Shown here in pieces: positions 1 through 13,770 of a stretch of 64,000 nt of DNA (within the stretch, counting starts at the first letter, position 1; each line of letters begins with the position of its first letter). The notes under the pieces are model-generated. The model saw nothing but the letters and a program-made list of their open reading frames with translations, was not told the DNA's origin and did not search any database. Origin of the DNA: Penelope pileata (Eukaryota; Chordata; Aves; Galliformes; Cracidae). The position numbers and the translations under genes were made by a program. The DNA is taken from NCBI GenBank assembly GCA_013396635.1, contig WBMW01005007.1, forward strand, positions 929,585 to 993,584, given 5' to 3'.

Positions 1-3000
1 AGACGTTATTCTACAACAAATGGAAAGTAAACTTCTGTGAGAAGTGCATACTTATTCTTCTAAAAAGCCATTCCTAAATAGTGAAGATTTGCATTTCACA
101 ACCTCTAGTAGAAGTGAAGGTTAAAATACTGGCGATGCTCTCAGAAGTTTCAGCATCTGCACCTGTTTTTAAAGAATATTGAACAACTTCCCATGCTATG
201 GAAACTCCAACAAATAAACAAACTTTTAAAAAATTAAGCTTTTTTTATTATTATTATTTCTCAAAGATACGACTGGAGAAAACAAGAGCTTCCTTACACA
301 GGCTGGTGTCAATTAATCTGCATAAGTATCTGTCATTATCACCTGCGATTCTTCTCTGCGGTTGACTGTATTCCAGCTGCAGTTCCCCATCTGCTGAGAA
401 TGGACACAGGTTCACTTCCCCAGAAGGTGATCAAAACATCTAATTTTCTTTCAGTAAGAGCTTTTCTCACAAATGACTTTTTGCCTGAATGCCCTCCTCT
501 AAAATCTCAAAGCTTTTTACAGGCAAAATTATCTTTTATCATTTATAGTTTCTTTTCTTTTAATTAATAACCCTGTGTATAATTGCAATAGGACATTTCA
601 GAGAGTGCAATTATAGTTTAATAAACCATGCAGAGTATTTAAAGGCAAAGTGCCCTAGGTTTTCAAGTACTCCGCACTATTTGCATACTCTTTGACATGC
701 TTTGTGGCTTAGTCTGATGTGGCTTTTCTAATTAGAAATAAACAGAAGTTAATCATTCAGGAGGCACTGGGAATGGGAGGGTGAGAAAAAATGTAACTAT
801 TTTGCAATTACATCTTAATTCCATACAGTAATTTAGACATAATTTATCCTTTTCATTCTTTTTTATTTTTCTCCATATAGACTGAAGAATTAGAGTGAGA
901 CTGACAAGGGAAAGAAAGAAAAAAGAAAAAAAAAACGAAGAAACCAACAACCAAACCTACAGATAATTTACAAATGCTAAGGCAGAAAAAAAGAAATAAG
1001 CTCTAAGTATTTAAGAGTCTACATCCACTCTGGGCTTTCTAAGCAATATATCATAGTGTTCTTCAGTAGGGAACAAAACACAATTAGTTAACCAGATGAT
1101 TCAGGAAAGAAGAATTTGATAAGGATATCACTCAAGTTGTACATGGAATCTGTATGACTCATCAGCCACTTAAAGTCTCCAGTATCATTCCATTACTCAT
1201 TTCCTAATATTTTGGGACCTTCTTATTTCAGTAGGGATAATTACTAGGAAAAATGTACAATCAAATTATCTAGGAACAAGGTCAGGTGTCCACGCAACCC
1301 AAAGACTTTATTAGACAAAGTAACTATTCAGTTGTTGTACTGCAGAGGCTCAGAAAAGACAAGGAAGCTGCATGCACACAAAGATTTTGACACACTTCGT
1401 AGTAATGACAGGGAAAATCTTAAAACAGTCATCCTGATGAATAAATTCTGTTTTAAGGTGGGATTTTTGAAAAATTCCCTGTGTAAATTAGCCTCTACTT
1501 TCAAACTGTACTATTTTCCAAAACGAGTCAGGACCAGAACTTTCATGGTCTGTGGGTACTGCTGCTACACATTGGCATCTCAGGCCCTTCTCCAAATGCA
1601 CTGCTTTGATATCAATTCCTCCAGAAAACATTATCTCTTCCTACTTCAGACTATGGCTGAGGTGAACTAGTTTTACAACAAGTATTGTGTGTGCTGAATC
1701 ATGCTGTGGCTGAGGAGAAAATGAAGAAACAGGATTAGCTCACTAAGGAAAATCATTAGCAATTTGATCAAAGAAAAAAAAAATGTCCCTTCTATTATTA
1801 TAGGAACAGGATAGGAAATGATGCATCTATTTTTTGCAGGTCTCTACTTTCCCTTCTTGTAAAAGGTTACCCACAGATATTGATTTGCAACTATTGTTCT
1901 TGCTAGATGTGTGAAAATTAGCAAGCTAAGGGTTCTGCGAAGCATGCAGCATGTCCTCATTCCTACTGTACATGTATTCCAGGTGCATTAACTTTTATGC
2001 ATATTATTCATTCCAAAGAAACCTTGTAACAATATTCCAGAGCCTTGACAGTGCTTGCTTGCTTTCCTATTTTTTTTTCCTTCTTCTTGTTCCTCCTTCC
2101 TGTCTGTAGAATGCTTTGTTATTTAACGAAAAATATTTTCAACACAGTGATTTAAAATCCACAACTGCAGAGAGGACTACAGAAACGTCTCTGACCACCA
2201 GGTGCCTACATTTTGCTGGCACGAGACTATTCTTTTGCTAAATTCTTATGGAATTTTTTGCAAAGTATTTGCTTCAGAAGGTGGTCAAAAGTGGTTGGCA
2301 TTTATATAATGAAAGAACAAGCCCTACCTCCAGTAAATGGAAACTATTTGCTACACATGCTGGTCTTCCCAGCACCTGTGGGAGCTGCTGCCAGAGCAGA
2401 TGGCCAAGAGGAGGATGAAAAGGAGATGGATGAAGGAAAGAAGAAAGCAGACTGGCAAGCCAGAGATGGTATTCATCTCCCCATTGCTTTTATTCCTGGT
2501 TCCTCCCTTCTGTCTCTTTGTTTCAATCTGAAAAATAAGCTGCCCTTCTTCAGGATGTTTTAAAATTTTACGAGCAAACTAAATGAACATATTAATTCTG
2601 CTTTTACAGGACTCCAAACAATGAGTAAAATAAACGTTAGTTTATAGTGGAAGAATGCTAAGAAAAATCTGTTTATGCCTGCAATTAAGTGTCTTTCTGA
2701 TTATGTGATTCTCTCATCACAGAAGCACAAAATTGCTTCGCAATTCAAAGACATTTCTGAATTTATCTACCTCAATTCATAACTGTCCCTGTACATTACT
2801 TGTCACTAAAACTACCTTACTCCATTCCTGAAACAAGTTCTAGAACATATGTAAACCATTACTAAAAAGCATATAATTAAACTTAAATCAATAGCTGGAT
2901 ATCTGGATTGTGCAGTGGCAAAAGTCAGGCAGTTCCATAGAAACAGCCCCAGAGGAATATCCTCTGCTGCTGTATGAGGGTTTAGATTTTACTTTCTGCA

Positions 3001-4033
3001 TTTTGACTGATTAATATAAAATGTGTCTTGGCATTTTTGCTGCTTATAATGCAAAAGGTTTGTAACATTCAGCAGGATACACTTATATTTGTCCAATATT
3101 TCTAATACAAACATTGCCTTAAGTTTTCTGAATTATGGCAGCAGATTTTTATTAGGCTTTTTTCCCCCTCTGATGGTAAAAGCACTATCTATTCAATGTT
3201 TTTTAATGAGAATTAAAAATCTGTTTATTTGATTTAATCAGCTCATTGAGCATTCTCTTTGTACCTCTAATCCCTTGAATGGGGATGTCAAGGCATGTGA
3301 TAGCACATAGCCATGACAGTAATCTCAGGAGGTTTTCCACTGCTGCCATTTGTAATAAATAATGCATTTTAGTGTTATAGAGATAGCTATACTCATTACA
3401 AGGGAAATTTACTTCTCCCCATGCATAAGAGCAGCTGGCTCTGGACGAAGAATTACGGAGGACTTCAAGACACAAAGCCCATTCTCAAAGTAGGAGCTGG
3501 CTCTGTAACCCTCCACAAATGCCATATCAATCCTTCACGTATTTTTCAGCCTCCAGACTAGATAGCAAATGAGGCAGATCTTACTCAGTTTACCTCCTGA
3601 ACCACCTTGTGCTCTTAGCAAAGGCTAATATGGACCTGCCACTCTAGATTGCCACTATAAGCATGATGGGACCCTTCAGGAAAAAGAGCCTTCCACATCC
3701 AGTATATATAGTTATCTATATTTGGTATATACATTTATGGGGTGTGTACAGTAACCTTAGACTGAATCAATGGCTATGTGCACAAAATCATGCCCAGTTT
3801 CATCTCAGAATTATCTTCAGTTAAACACCCTTGCAAAAGAAATTTTTTTCAGAGATGCTGGTTAATGGCTTAAACAAGGGCTGCCAGAGCCTCAGACAAC
3901 CAGGGCAAACCTATTTTACCTGCTTCAATATCATTTTAGTTACTTTTGGTCAAAGCTGAATATTGTTGGGCACAATCTGTAGATACATATATCTACATGC
4001 TAGGTTAGAGAACAATATGCTGCAATAGCAAAG
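1..4033. other. Non-coding unique sequence, no gene recognised
   Basis: This is A+T-rich sequence in which every open frame is short (116 codons at most) and resembles no protein I know. It holds a purine-rich tract near 904-934 and many short A or T runs. The block around 590-740 combines an octamer-like TTTGCAT with TAATTA-type motifs and could be a conserved regulatory element, but that is a visual impression only. I see no mobile element here. Confidence 0.7.
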
Positions 4034-4085
4034 AAAATTTTTAATTTAATAATAATTAATAATTTTTAATTTAATAATTTAAAAT
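4034..4085. repeat. Pure A/T tract with an internal 17-bp direct repeat
   Basis: All 52 bases are A or T. A 17-bp word starting ATTTTTAATTTAA occurs at 4037-4053 and again at 4062-4078, giving a 25-bp period. The tract is low-complexity DNA and probably easily unwound or bent. Nothing in it codes. It could be a degenerate minisatellite or a small local duplication. Confidence 0.85.
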
Positions 4086-7000
4086 CTTTAACCTGGACTG
4101 TCCTTCTTCTCTTATTAAAATGTATTTTTTTTAACCAGCTTCCTCCCACTCCAGTCTCCTATTCAGCACAAATCATTTCTCCCGATACTCACCCTGCTTC
4201 TCTTTACAAACTCATCAGTACCTGCAGTTGCACTTCATGATGAAAAAAATCAGCAACATGCTGCGAAGGATTGTACAATGCTGACTAGCATTCATTTGAA
4301 TGACATGTCCACTCAACAAGGCAGCTAAAATAAGTCAATAAGGTTATCATGATTGCTCAGTCATTGTGTCTCTGGAGAAATACGCAATCATTTCAAGTAA
4401 GGCAATTTTTGTAACTTACTGAGATAGGAAAAGTTGAGCTATTAGCCCTTCCACCTCACAGAGAGAAGATGACTTGTTTTTCCCACTAAATTGCAGCTCA
4501 GAGCTTCCAAAGGACTGTGAAAAACCAGACGGCTCATGCTAGTGTAGAAGGACTGCAGCGTCTGCCAAGTTTTATCACTGTCAGGTTTGGACTGTGTTCT
4601 GTTATTTTTGTCAAATGCAACAGTTACTTGCATTTGTAACACATTTATATTCTTTTACACTTTGCCTTATGTGGGACACCAGGTTGCCTTTAACAGCTAC
4701 ACAGCTGAAAGAGCTTCTGGGATTTCTACTGAAGCTTAAATTTGCTGCCCTTACTTGCACATGCATATTTATGTTCAAGCTTTAGTCTGCAGAAACCCTG
4801 TGAATATCAATCACAAAAACTCAAACAAGATGCACAGTATAACCTCTGTGAAGTGACTAGATCTTTACTAATTGTCAGCTTGAGGCAGCAGGACAAGTTA
4901 TGTTCAACTATGTGTAGAGGAATAATAAATGTGTTCAGTGCAGCAGTTACTCTGGAGCCTGACTCAATGGCACTGAGAGCAGAACAGAAACTTTCACCCA
5001 CCCATAGTAGCAGATGAGACAGCATAATTTATGCCATGATGCTTACCTGTTTTCACTAGATTTGACCCTGATCTAGAAGATATTTTAATACAGAAGTGAA
5101 GAATTAAGCCTGAAGAAGATATCCAAGTTCCTCCTGATTTCTCCTAGAGATAAATTTCAAAGGCTGCAGAATTAGACTCACTGTTTTTATGCAACAAATG
5201 GGTATCTTTGAGCATACCTTTGCTAATTACATCAAGCCATGTGGTTATCCAAAGGTAGCCCAAAGCAGCAATTAAGCATACTACAAAGTATTCTACGAAG
5301 AAAGGATAATTTCCATACTACACTTTTGATCATGACATTTAATGGCTGCTCAGGTGTTGGACAAAAACTGGACTTTGATCTGATGTCCTCTCCAGGGAAA
5401 ATTCTTTTAAGAGTGCATCCTCTGTCCTCCATACCAGCATTTGCACTGACTAGGGACAACTGTAGCTCTCCCACCAGAGCTTGTTCAGGAGTTCATTCGT
5501 TATTTTGAGAGAGAGAGGTCTTGAATCAGCTTGGGGACCTGACTCTCTACTAACTAAAGCTAAGACACAATACCTGTTGAACTCCTTCAAAAGAACCCAC
5601 AAGCTGGAAAAACCTTAAGGCATCAAATTCAGGTGAGTAAACATGACAGACAGCACTGTTGCCCTGTGCAGTGAAGCGCGCACAGAGAAGGCGCTTTTTC
5701 CACTGGCTGTAAAGAATCCTGTGCAAGCACATTAAGAAGCTGCTTGCTTCCACTCTGATTTATCTTTGTCATCAATTAGATAACTTTTATTTATGCCTCA
5801 GGGCTGTGCTGTGTTGGCGTTTGCTGTGCATTGTTGCCCCAGTGAATTTATTAGCCAGAGATGTAATTTAATCAGTGATTTCAATTTACCACCAGCAAAT
5901 CACATTTACCATCATAGCTTCCAAGAATACTGTTTTTCAAGAGTATGGTGTTTTGTTCTACCTCACTTTTAAATAGTGTCTTTGCTATTGCCAATCTGGT
6001 CACATTAAGCCTCCACCTGCATAAATGAATGTGCCAGTTCCTCTGAGAAGTAACTCTATTACTTCAGAGCAAGCCACATGACAAAAATGTCATCAAAATT
6101 TAAACTAACAGCCGCCAGCCAGTTCCTTGTCTATCTGTTCCTGCCCTGTTCCCATATCTCCTAAAAAGCACTCAGATAACAAAAGATTGAATCAGAGCAT
6201 CACACACGCACTGATGATTACATTACTTTTATAGCTCAGTTACAGTTCTGTTGCTATCTGGATACTGATCCCAGCGGTCCAAACAAAATAAGGAAAGAGA
6301 AAGCAAGCCACCAGAGCAGCTAAACTTGTGTGAGCAGGGTAAGACTGACAGAGGGTAAAAGAACTGCTGCTCTGTTTGAGCTCTTCCTCAGGCACCTTTA
6401 ATTGTACCCATGTGATATTAACATTCTTTGTAAGTGATGGGCACGCCTAGGACAGAAACTAAAGTAACCAAGAAGCAGCTACCATAAAAAATATGCTGTC
6501 TGATTTCCACGGATATCCAGCTGATTATGGTGAAAAGCCCCCAGGATGTCTGCTACTTAGCAGTAGAAATGAAGACTGTATGAGGCTCCCACCTATCAAT
6601 GCTGCCAACAGCTTACCATGGGGAAAGGGCTACAAAATAAAGGTGAGAAGAGCCCTTAAGTTCACAACAGAAGTCCCTACTAAGGATCCTACAGGCTCTG
6701 CAAAAATATAATGCTAAAGACCTGTGTTTGCAGCCTAAGGGTAATCCATTGCCATTCAAATAAACATGACATTTATCATTTTCAAAATGCAGGCCAATCT
6801 GAATACTCACTAGCTTTGCATATAAACTCAAGGCACCAAATCAAAAGGTACTGCAACAGTGATCTTCAAAAAGATTTAAAAAAAAGATAAATGATGAAAG
6901 ATGAACAAGTAGTGAATTAATCAGCACTTAAAAGACGTATTCACTTATTAAACATAGGTTCTCTCATCTCAATCATTCATGATTCTCTTTGGTTTATATT

Positions 7001-9714
7001 AAAACAAAATCATTAATTACAGATTATTGTTTCTAGAGAATTTTTGGTGTGTGCATATACTCTGTAATACAGACATCAAATATCAGGCTGTTACTGAGCA
7101 GTATATTGTGATTTATCGGTTGTGTAAATACAATTTTTACTGTGGTTTTATATGTTCTTATCAGGGTTAAAAGTTATTTGAGTGAAAAATGTTAACATGT
7201 ACTTACTAAAAACTACTAGCAGATGGATAACAGGTCTCAAAAATCTTATATAAAAATAAACCTCTCTGAATAACAGTATTTTATATCCATACCTTTTTGT
7301 GAGTAGAGACTGTTAATAACAGCAATGAACTTGATGAGAATAGTATTTGTAAGTTTTAGTCTTAATCTGTTCTACAATTTAGTTCCTCACATGCATAGTT
7401 ATAATCAGCAAAAATGAGACAGAATCCAAAGGAAAAAAGTTAGCACCTTAGGTATTGTCACACAGGGCTACTTTTCCGGCACTTCAAACATGGTACAAAT
7501 AGGTGAGGATGAAAAATCCCCATTCTTCTAATTGAAGAGACAGATATTTAAATTCATTTGAGAAACGCGCACACTCTGTGCTCATGAAATTTGGAATGTG
7601 AAACAAAGATTCCAGCCTGCCTCCCCCCCCCCGCCATCCACTGCTGGTCTCCACCCTTCCAAGTGGTATGTACAACCCATTACTTTCACAAGGCTTAGTC
7701 TTATTACTTTAAATAACCCATCCAGATCCTCAGATATGACCAACCTGCCTTTTTGGCAGTACTATAGGGACAGATTGTAGGCAGAACATCCCACCTGGCA
7801 TATCTAACTGTTACCTCTCTATCATTCAATAAAACAAATATGTTAAAGGAAATAAGATAATACAATTTGGGTTCTGTTTTACTGAGTATTTTAGTCAATT
7901 TATGCATTAGAGAACCAACTCAATACACGATGATGCTAGGGCCACATTGACACAGACTTTCATCAGGATTAGAAGCTGCAAGCAAGCCTTTTGGGCAGCT
8001 GGAAATTCAGGCCACCGTCTTTACTTATTTCCATAAGTGGCTTTGGTCACCTGCCTGTTGTTATGTGTCACCAACCTGCAACATATTCAATGAGCAATGA
8101 AGTTCTGTACAACATATTTAATTTGTGCTAACAGTCATTTTCCTATTGAAAATATAAGTACTTTTTTTTTCTAAGTGAACATAAGGTTGAATCTCGCTGT
8201 ATTAAAAAAAGAACAGTGATCTTAAGGAAAAAAAAAAAGAAGAAGAGAAGAGAAAAGAAAAATGACAGCTTCAAAGCTCTCAGAGCTTTCCAGACATCCA
8301 GATGGGACTTTAGTTGGACAGTGACATTTTCCTGCATGACACACTTTCAAAAATCAGAAGACAGAGACATACTGCTACACAGGATACCCTGCATCATTTA
8401 GGTCCTAACACCTATAAGCACTAGAGATTTCAGAAGTATTATCAAAAATATAACCCTTTGCACTGCATTGAAAATAACATCCAAATAGACAATTTGCCTG
8501 CAGCTCTAAGAGTGAAAAAAAATATATATATGTTCCATTCTCAGGAATATTTGACAAAGAGAGAACTGTGAATTAAATGTCCTATGTGTTAAGGGTTTGC
8601 ATATACTTTTTTAGATATGAGGCCAATAACATGGAATACTGTAAGGTTATCCATTTTGATACTTAACAAACAAAAATGGCTTAGTCAAGAGTCATCGAAC
8701 TGCAAAGTGAACACAGCAACTCAGCAGGTAAAGAATCCATAGCTTCCACTAGTATGCTGGTTTTTGATTTACTCATTTACAGTTAGGATTTGGTACTTCA
8801 AGGCAGTGAGAACCTTCTGAGGGCATCAAGAGTCATTACTTTCCTCTAAGGACTCTGTGAAGTGGCAATGCTCTGCACCTTACAGGACTGCACATACACA
8901 TTTCACTTAAAGTCAGTGGGAACTGGACTGTCCTAAGTTCTTCTCCTGGGATAGATAAATACAAAGGCATCCTTGAACAGGGCTGCAGTGAAAAACTCAG
9001 ATCCTTTTTTTGGTGACAGAAATGAGAGAGGGAACAAAGGGAAGCATCTGTTCACCAAAACACGCTCAAAATACAGTCTCAGTCTCCCAGACACAAAGGA
9101 TAGCTGAATATAGCACGCAGGTTTCTAGGTGACTTCTTGAGTGTTTTACTGCAAAACAAAAAACTTAACAAATTACCTTGAGGTCTATCCATCAACTTGG
9201 GCTCCCAAAGGGTGAGATCTACAAAACAATGAGTGCTTTTTTCCTTTGTCAAGATGTATAAAAAGGAAGCTCAGCCTACTTCCCCATTTAGGTGGCTGAG
9301 GTGTACTTCTTCCTGAACTTCCAGTGTCAACCACATTACTCTTAATAAGATAAAGATGCCTTGATACACATTTCATTTGCTATCATAGTCTAAATTGGTG
9401 ATGCTGGAAAAGCTGTTCAGGCACATGACCTTCCTCTGCATAACTGCTGGTATGGCATTCTGCTGGTATCATTACCTATATTATCTACAACTTGAATCAC
9501 CTTACAGATCTCAGTTCTGAATGACTTGCTTTTTGGATGAAAATTCCATTTGTGTGATAAAACAAAAACATCTCCAGGCAAAATATTGTATAGGCACTTT
9601 TTTAATTTTCCAGAACTACTACTACTAACAGTACTTCATATTTCTGCCATAAGACATTAATTGGTACCCACATGCTGTAATTAATGAGGTTTCTCTACGT
9701 GCTGCTGAGGTATT
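4086..9714. other. Non-coding unique sequence, no gene recognised
   Basis: No exon is supported. The open frames are short and several overlap on opposite strands (for example 5232-5474 minus and 5239-5508 plus), as expected by chance. Simple-sequence features are a run of ten C at 7623-7632 and a purine tract at about 8227-8261. The segment 5790-5960 is rich in homeodomain-type AT motifs and may be conserved. A short stretch at about 8870-8940 resembles old amniote repeat remnants but is too decayed to name. Confidence 0.65.
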
Positions 9715-9845
9715 GTGGCTATTATTTCCATCATACTGAGAGACTAAATGACTTGTTCAAGGACACAGAAACAAGCTGTAGATTCAGATGGAAGTTTGGA
9801 TCCCAGTTTCCTGCTTTTAATGGTGACCAACACTTTCTCTCCTTT
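9715..9845 (+). repeat. MIR-type (CORE) SINE fossil
   Basis: The order of diagnostic pieces matches the sense strand of the MIR family. First comes the remnant of the gaining-control/core region, then AAATGACTTGTTCAAGG (MIR: TGACTTGCCCAAGG), then an ACACAG block, then a TTGGATCCCAGTTTCCTG block (MIR: TTCGAACCCAGGTCT), then a TTTCTCTCCTTTC end. Divergence is high, as expected for an element that stopped moving before birds and mammals separated or soon after. MIRs are tRNA-derived, and mobilisation depended on L2-type LINEs. Boundaries are approximate. An alternative is another CORE-SINE family sharing the same central domain. Confidence 0.65.
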
Positions 9846-12800
9846 CTAAGGAAGCTACCATAAAAATTTGAAAGAGTAATCCATTAAACATACAATTTTG
9901 CAAGCTATCAGTATCAATGAGCATAAATACACAGTCTCAAAGCACTTCATCTTCACCATCAGTCTATGACAAATTACTTCAATAATACTGAAAAAGGAGA
10001 CTTATCAGAAAGAGAGATCAGAGGTTAATTGTTATCACATTAAACTCTAAAAATATGCTCCCCTTTAACACCTCACGACAGTTGCCAGAAAAGCAGACAG
10101 AATCTGTCACATGGGAACAAAAGATCCTAACTTGCAGATAAGCCAACAATAGTCTACAGTAATAAAGTCAGTTCTTGTTGTTTCTTAATAATGAGCTGTC
10201 AGCTGGCAGGATTATAGCGTGGTTTGACACCACACTCCTTCCCACAGAGAGCCACAGCTTCAACACGGCACTCCCCTCCTGCCCTCTGCTGGGACGCCTC
10301 GATGCCATCGCTGATAAGATGGCGTCCAATTTCACGCGCAGTACAAGCCAACTTTGAAACCCTTAATGCAATTCCATGGGGCAGGCAGACAGGAGGGAAA
10401 CCACTTCATAGGCAAACAAACTCATGTTGCTAGATTATCATTTCTCACAAACAGACTCCCCACTCTGCCTGATACCCTCTCTCTTTTTCCCCTTGCCCCA
10501 GGGCATAACACAGCACTGTGCAGCATATTGCCTTATGAATCTTCTTCAAGTACCCAATTATCCTGGTGCACCAGACCTGTCATTACCATGACAGCTGTGT
10601 GCAGTACGCAGTACATTCTGTCAGAGGTGAAAGATTGCACACAGGCATCCAACATTTCCATTACAATGTGGAAAGTGAAGGGGAAGAAAGAAACAGACAA
10701 ACACATACCCCCCTCAAACAAACAACTTTCCTAAGGATGCTGATTAAAAGCAGAGGCTAAGATTTTTTATCTATTTATTTATTTATTTTAAAGTAGTAAT
10801 GCAATTGCCAGACATTCCGGTGCTGTCCCTGCCTCAAGCAAAATTCCCGTGTTATTTTTTGTCATGATAATCAATGAGGTGCTGTAAGTACATTTTGAGC
10901 ACTTCTAACAAAGTTGAATAAAGCAGTTTGTCAGCCCGCAGTTCCTCCAGGAGGGGAAATAAACTTTTCCATTTTCTCTTTCTGACCAGTTTTCTTTTTT
11001 AAGAAGTAAAGAACGCACCACCACCATGCAAGAACCCACCCCAACAGGAACCCCCATGGTTTGCCACTGCTGTAACTGAGCTGTGGTGGGCTCAGATAGG
11101 CTGCCAGCTGTAGGAAAGGGTATAGACATGACATTGGACACTCACACTCATGCTAGGTGACATATACCCTCAACTCCTGCTAATACCAACAACAACCGTG
11201 TCCTGCAAGCACCATGGTCGGTATCTTACAGGATCAGGCCTTGAATGACGAATGTGCAGTGCAGATGAGGGGTCACAGTTCATAAGAATGTGCTGCAGAT
11301 TTTCTAATTACACACAATGTTTGGCACTTCGGTTCTGCATTTCACTTTCTCCTTCCTGAATTAACCCCAGCAGGCCTCCACTAATTCTTCATGTGATCAT
11401 GCAGTTCATTATAGCTGTAAATATAAACATTCTTTTTTCACAACCTATCATTATTAGGAAATCAGATGGGAAAAAATATCCAGATTAACAGTAGACATAC
11501 TGAGATTTCTTGTTCCCTTGGAAAGGGTAAATTTTCTATTTTGTACCAATGAAAAATATGTTTGTGGAAAACAATAATTACAGTATGTATAGCTAGGAAA
11601 GTTAAGAATTCTTTGCAAAGACAATCAGAGAGAAAAGGCTATGTAATTGAAATAACCCATCATTCAAAATTAATCTCAGCTAGAACAACAGAGACAAATG
11701 GAAGCAACCTGAAACCCCTGGTATTGCAATGCTGGTATTCTAATACCAGCACTCAAGGAGATATATCTTCCCAGGCTGAAATGGAGCAGAAATGGAGCAG
11801 CTGCAGAGAGAGAAGGAAAGAAAACAGAGAACTCCCACCTCTCCTTTGCAAAGTAGGAATAGGGTGTTTATTACTCAGCTTCAGCTGCTTGCTTTTCATC
11901 AGATGATGTAACAAATTAAGCCCTTGCATGAGATCTAGAGTTAATACCCAGACACTCAGCATGTTTCTCTAGACACAGGAACTGTGAGGGTGAAGTTATG
12001 GGGAGTATTCATAAAGACTCGCTGTAGCCTACTGAACTGAGACTCCTTTCAGCTCTGTGTGCAGCTAAAGGACAAACTTTATTGAAAGCTCATTGAAAGA
12101 GCTGTGCAAACTATGCTTCTCAGAAATCAGTGTCCTGTTATCAGTCATGACAGCGTTCTTCTCAAGTTTGGAAACACCACAGCTTACAGGACAACAAACA
12201 ATCAAGTAAGCAATCTCACTCACATCAGAGTTAATAGCACAGAAGAAAAAATGGGTAGACAACACATGAGCATTGAAAAGTAAGGATGCAGACATACATG
12301 AAATAAGAATGAATTAAACTAATTAGTCTTCAATACGAAATATTTACTCTTCAGTAATGCTCTGTTGCATAGCAAAGCCCAGGAACATCTCTATTACCTT
12401 CTTAGTTGTACACTTGCAACAATGTCTACAATAGACTACACTCTGAAGAAAAGACCTGTGGAGATGGAGTGGGAGTGATTACAGTGAGATTAGGGAAGAG
12501 AAAGGAGAAAAAGAAGGAAATGCTAATAGCAGAAGCAACAGAGCAAGCTCTAAAAAGGATGAACTAAATACTTGTCGTAACCTGTAAAAGCAACTCTGAC
12601 AAAATAAATAAACACAGCAGTTAATCTGACAAATGTAAAATATGCATAATTTTTATTGGTTTCGAAGAGTGCAAGGTTTTTTTGTTGTTTTTTTATAGCG
12701 GTAATTTATCAATTTCCATATGTTTTAGATTGTTATAATTTCTTTTAAAATCTACACTCATCTTTCTATGTAAAGCAATTTTTTTTCATTTTCAATTATG

Positions 12801-13770
12801 TACTATCATTATTTGGCAAAAACTAGTACTTACAAAAATTCACAAATGCACTAATTTACTGCCCGTTCCTAAAGTAAACATCCTCTTACGAAGCTGCAAG
12901 GTCAGAGGCACCAAATACACTTACAACCATGTTAGCTTTAAGAAGAAGCTAAAAATATCTAAACTAATTTTATTACCCATCTTCTTCCCAAGTTCCCTTC
13001 AATTTGATAATGTTACTGAATCTTCTTCACATTGCTGAAGCTTTGTAAATGGAGCACTAGGTGGCTGGAGGACACAACAACTCTTCTGTCAGAGATACGC
13101 TTTGTAATACCTGGACAGCAGATATGTGAAAGTTGAAACAGGAAATAATGCTTCTAAAGGGTTTTTAGAGCATGACTACTTCCTGTGCCATTCTGGTGGT
13201 TAGTCTTAGCTCTGCAAAATAACTCTTATGCTTAAGATGTGTTTTTCCTTTTTTTTTTTTCTTTTTCTTTTAACATCTATTTTCCCTCTTGGCATTCTGG
13301 TAATTCTGAACATCAAATTACCTGCAATTCTGGCTGTCGAAAGTAATTTTGCTAGTTTGGGATTAACAGTCGTGAATAACAGTCTTCCTAATGTGCTACA
13401 TAGGAAACTAGAGGTGCTAAATGCAACTTCCATTCTGAAAAACAAAACAGTAAAATCAATGTATACATACCTGAGTCTTTATGAAAGGCAAAAATAAGGT
13501 ACTATCTTGATTAACAGAAAGAGAAATTCAGAAATTATTTGATGATAAGAAGATATATTTTCCTTGGGAAAAAAAAAGAAAAGAAGAAGAAGAAGGAAAT
13601 TACTCACTGAATATATTTAGTCCTTCACCTGTTTCCAGACACACACATTCTTAATGAAAAAAATTAAAAATACCGATCTTGGAAATTGAGACCTCAAGTT
13701 ACAAGAACTTGTGTGAGCATACAGGCTGGGAATCACAAGTACCAGCAGGCTCTCCTTAACCTTATATCTC
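9846..13770. other. Non-coding unique sequence with a small CpG-richer patch
   Basis: The interval has no supported exon. Positions 10216-10345 are richer in G+C and CpG than the surroundings; seven or so CpGs cluster between 10262 and 10345, including ACGCGC and GGCGTC. Overlapping open frames of 60-126 codons at 10175-10734 exist on both strands and look like a by-product of that composition. A TTTA-rich simple repeat lies at 10771-10790 and a pyrimidine tract at about 13244-13272. A CTCF-like word is at 13054-13067. Confidence 0.65.

Noticed and set aside
10354..10734. 126-codon plus-strand frame as a gene
   Set aside because: It shares the region with several other frames on both strands and resembles no protein family.
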